From Candidatus Woesearchaeota archaeon (lineage in GTDB: Archaea > Nanobdellota > Nanobdellia > Woesearchaeales > GCA-2686295): a stretch of DNA of 64,000 nt. The notes under the pieces were generated by a model. It did not search any database, was not told the origin of the DNA, and was given only the letters and a program-made list of their open reading frames with translations. Shown piece after piece: positions 62,922 through 64,000 of the stretch. The stretch covers positions 32,585-96,584 of the forward strand of contig CALDOJ010000037.1 in the NCBI GenBank assembly GCA_937912225.1. Direction: 5' to 3'. Numbering within the stretch: the first letter of the stretch is position 1; each line of letters begins with the position of its first letter. The position numbers were made by a program, and so were the translations under genes.

Positions 62922-63218
62922 CTATAAATAACCTAATTTTTTTAAATATTTTTTCAGATCGTTATATTCTTTGTCTCTGTTAAGAATGCATAAAATTTTT
63001 ACAATATTTTTATCTACTAAGTATATTATTCTTTTTTCTCTTTTATTATCTTTAAATCTTATTCTAAACAAAAATAGTTTATATCCTATAATTCTTTTAT
63101 TTCGAAAAGGATTTATTTTAACTAATTGTAATTTCTTATCGATTAACTTGCATCCTTCTTCACCGATTACAGCTAGTTGCTCTAAGAAAAAATTTGTCGG
63201 TTTTAAAGAAAAACTCAT
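62922..63218 (-). CDS. RelE/ParE-family toxin
   Basis: 98 residues. KKLQLVKINPFRNKRIIGYKLFLFRIRF followed by KREKRIIYLVDKNIVKILCI and a C-terminal DKEYNDLKKYL fits the RelE fold, with basic residues at the ribosome-facing strands. It is directly downstream of an RHH antitoxin gene on the same strand. Confidence 0.85.
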   Translation of the reverse strand: MSFSLKPTNFFLEQLAVIGEEGCKLIDKKLQLVKINPFRNKRIIGYKLFLFRIRFKDNKREKRIIYLVDKNIVKILCILNRDKEYNDLKKYLKKLGYL

Positions 63219-63219
63219 T

Positions 63220-63465
63220 TTATTTTTTTCTTAATTTTTGAAATAATTCTTCTTCAGTCCCATAAAGATTTTCTTTTTCACTTGCTTTGATTAATTTTTT
63301 TACAAGGTTTAGTTCTTTTTCTGAAATCTTAGGTTCTTCAAAGAGTTTTTCTCTGACTGTTTCTTTGATAAATTCTTGTATGTTTCCATAGCCATTTTCA
63401 GTAGCGTACTTTTGAGCGGAATTTAGCATGTTTTCAGTCATTCTCACATTAATTTGTGTATTCAT
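63220..63465 (-). CDS. Ribbon-helix-helix antitoxin
   Basis: 81 residues. QINVRMTENMLNSAQKYA followed by GNIQEFIKETVREKLFEEP is an RHH domain; the acidic C-terminal half should bind the toxin. It starts immediately downstream of two tandem 10-base repeats. The stop lies one base before the toxin start, the usual antitoxin-first order. Confidence 0.85.
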   Translation of the reverse strand: MNTQINVRMTENMLNSAQKYATENGYGNIQEFIKETVREKLFEEPKISEKELNLVKKLIKASEKENLYGTEEELFQKLRKK

Positions 63466-63495
63466 AGTATCTATTAGTATCTATTGGTATTTAAA
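63466..63495 (-). promoter_or_regulatory. Tandem 10-base repeats and TATA in the RHH/RelE promoter
   Basis: Two perfect copies of AGTATCTATT (63466-63475 and 63476-63485, plus-strand reading) abut the antitoxin start. TTTAAATA (minus strand, 63488-63495) serves as TATA. RHH antitoxins usually bind such tandem repeats to repress their own operon. Confidence 0.6.
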
Positions 63496-63505
63496 TCTTT
63501 TGATT

Positions 63506-63967
63506 CTAAACATTAAGTTGTATCATTGTTGGATCACTCATAAAACTTTCTCGTTGAATTTCATCAATGATGTAGTAAACTTGTTTTTCAGTTATCTTAA
63601 ACTTCGTTTCCATTAATTCAATGAAATCTTCTAATTCTTTTACATGTTCAAATATTCCTTCAACTAGAAAATCGTACCCATTATTGATTTTAAATAAAGA
63701 GTTTACGCTTTCTTGACACATCAAATATTTTTTCACTTCTTCTCTTTGTTCAATGTCGACTTTCAAAGTTATATTTGCTCGGCACAAATATCCTAATTTT
63801 GTGAAATCAATTAATGTTGTGTGTTTTGTTATGAACTCTTTTTCTTGAGCTTTTAACTTATCGTATAAAGTTGATATTGGTACTCCTGTTTTTCTACTTA
63901 TTTTTGTTAGTGTTTCTCTTGCGTTTTGTCTTAAATATGATAAAAACATTAAATCTTTTTTTTTCAT
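63506..63967 (-). CDS. Lrp/AsnC-like transcriptional regulator
   Basis: 153 residues. The N-terminal winged helix (LMFLSYLRQNARETLTKISR, GVPISTLYDKLKAQE) is followed by an alpha-beta ligand/dimerisation domain (ANITLKVDIEQREEVKKYL, GYDFLVEGIFEHVKELEDF). The second domain is a single RAM/Lrp-type unit. The ligand is unknown. It is complete within the window, with an AGGTGAAA ribosome binding site just upstream of ATG 63967. Confidence 0.82.
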   Translation of the reverse strand: MKKKDLMFLSYLRQNARETLTKISRKTGVPISTLYDKLKAQEKEFITKHTTLIDFTKLGYLCRANITLKVDIEQREEVKKYLMCQESVNSLFKINNGYDFLVEGIFEHVKELEDFIELMETKFKITEKQVYYIIDEIQRESFMSDPTMIQLNV

Positions 63968-64000
63968 TTCTTTTCACCTTCCGATTTTTTTGGAACTTTT

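Overview
The window reads as a piece of an AT-rich archaeal chromosome, most likely a DPANN archaeon of the Woesearchaeota/Nanoarchaeota kind. The archaeal assignment rests on TTTATATA-type TATA boxes about 25 nt upstream of starts (many transcripts look leaderless, others carry GAGG/GGAGG ribosome binding sites), archaeal NreA, a NucS-type nuclease, SRP54, a membrane pyrophosphatase, and a tRNA-Thr with an intron next to the anticodon and no encoded CCA. The DPANN placement is an inference from gene content and style, not a phylogeny. No rRNA, CRISPR array, transposase or phage gene was seen.

Layout. 1-3652: a group 3b-like NiFe hydrogenase operon (beta subunit cut by the window edge, then gamma, delta, alpha). 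3682-6578: a small unknown gene, AMP-forming acetyl-CoA synthetase and a DUF192 lipoprotein, all on the minus strand. 6688-18127: central carbon and ion genes (2-oxoacid:ferredoxin oxidoreductase, a Ca-type P-ATPase, PEP synthase, a HAD phosphatase, enolase, a PH-domain membrane protein, a MIP18 protein, endonuclease III). 18203-27158: envelope proteins, a membrane-anchored and a soluble winged-helix regulator, SRP54, a possible small RNA, a Na/K-type P-ATPase, a GNAT acetyltransferase and a DHH phosphoesterase. 27293-51563: the most unusual region. Here proteins with the PEP-utiliser phosphohistidine (swivel) domain cluster around a K-dependent membrane pyrophosphatase, two lipoproteins, a purine permease and a histidine-phosphatase-like protein. 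The cluster culminates in a 12.6-kb gene for a 4201-residue protein. 51560-58782: an E1-like enzyme, NreA, a convergent RHH/PIN pair, a ParA-like ATPase, NucS, a zinc-ribbon protein, the intron-bearing tRNA-Thr and a DUF1858-IscA fusion. 58804-64000: an unknown gene, three tandem paralogous small membrane proteins plus a fourth gene in their operon, a MATE transporter, an RHH/RelE toxin-antitoxin pair and an Lrp/AsnC-like regulator.

How the genes may work together. Hydrogenase, ferredoxin-linked oxidoreductase, acetyl-CoA synthetase, PEP synthase and enolase suggest fermentative carbon flow between acetyl-CoA, pyruvate and PEP. AMP and pyrophosphate from these reactions could be used by the ion-pumping pyrophosphatase. 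The giant protein has eight tandem units of roughly 350-510 residues, each ending in a swivel domain with an intact histidine. A receiver-like domain sits between units 6 and 7, and a single ATP-grasp (PPDK_N) domain lies at the C-terminus. It has no PEP-binding barrel. Two stand-alone single-unit genes and one PPDK_N/swivel gene lie close by. I take this to be a multi-histidine phosphotransfer system that I do not recognise from known families; its substrate is unknown.

A second theme is a family of short A/T-rich hairpin pairs. They occur as the tRNA-Thr intron, in a gene leader, in frame at the start of a lipoprotein gene, and (as a single larger palindrome) in the nucS promoter. After adding the 50-residue zinc-ribbon gene at 57825-57977, no stretch longer than 300 bases is left without a feature.
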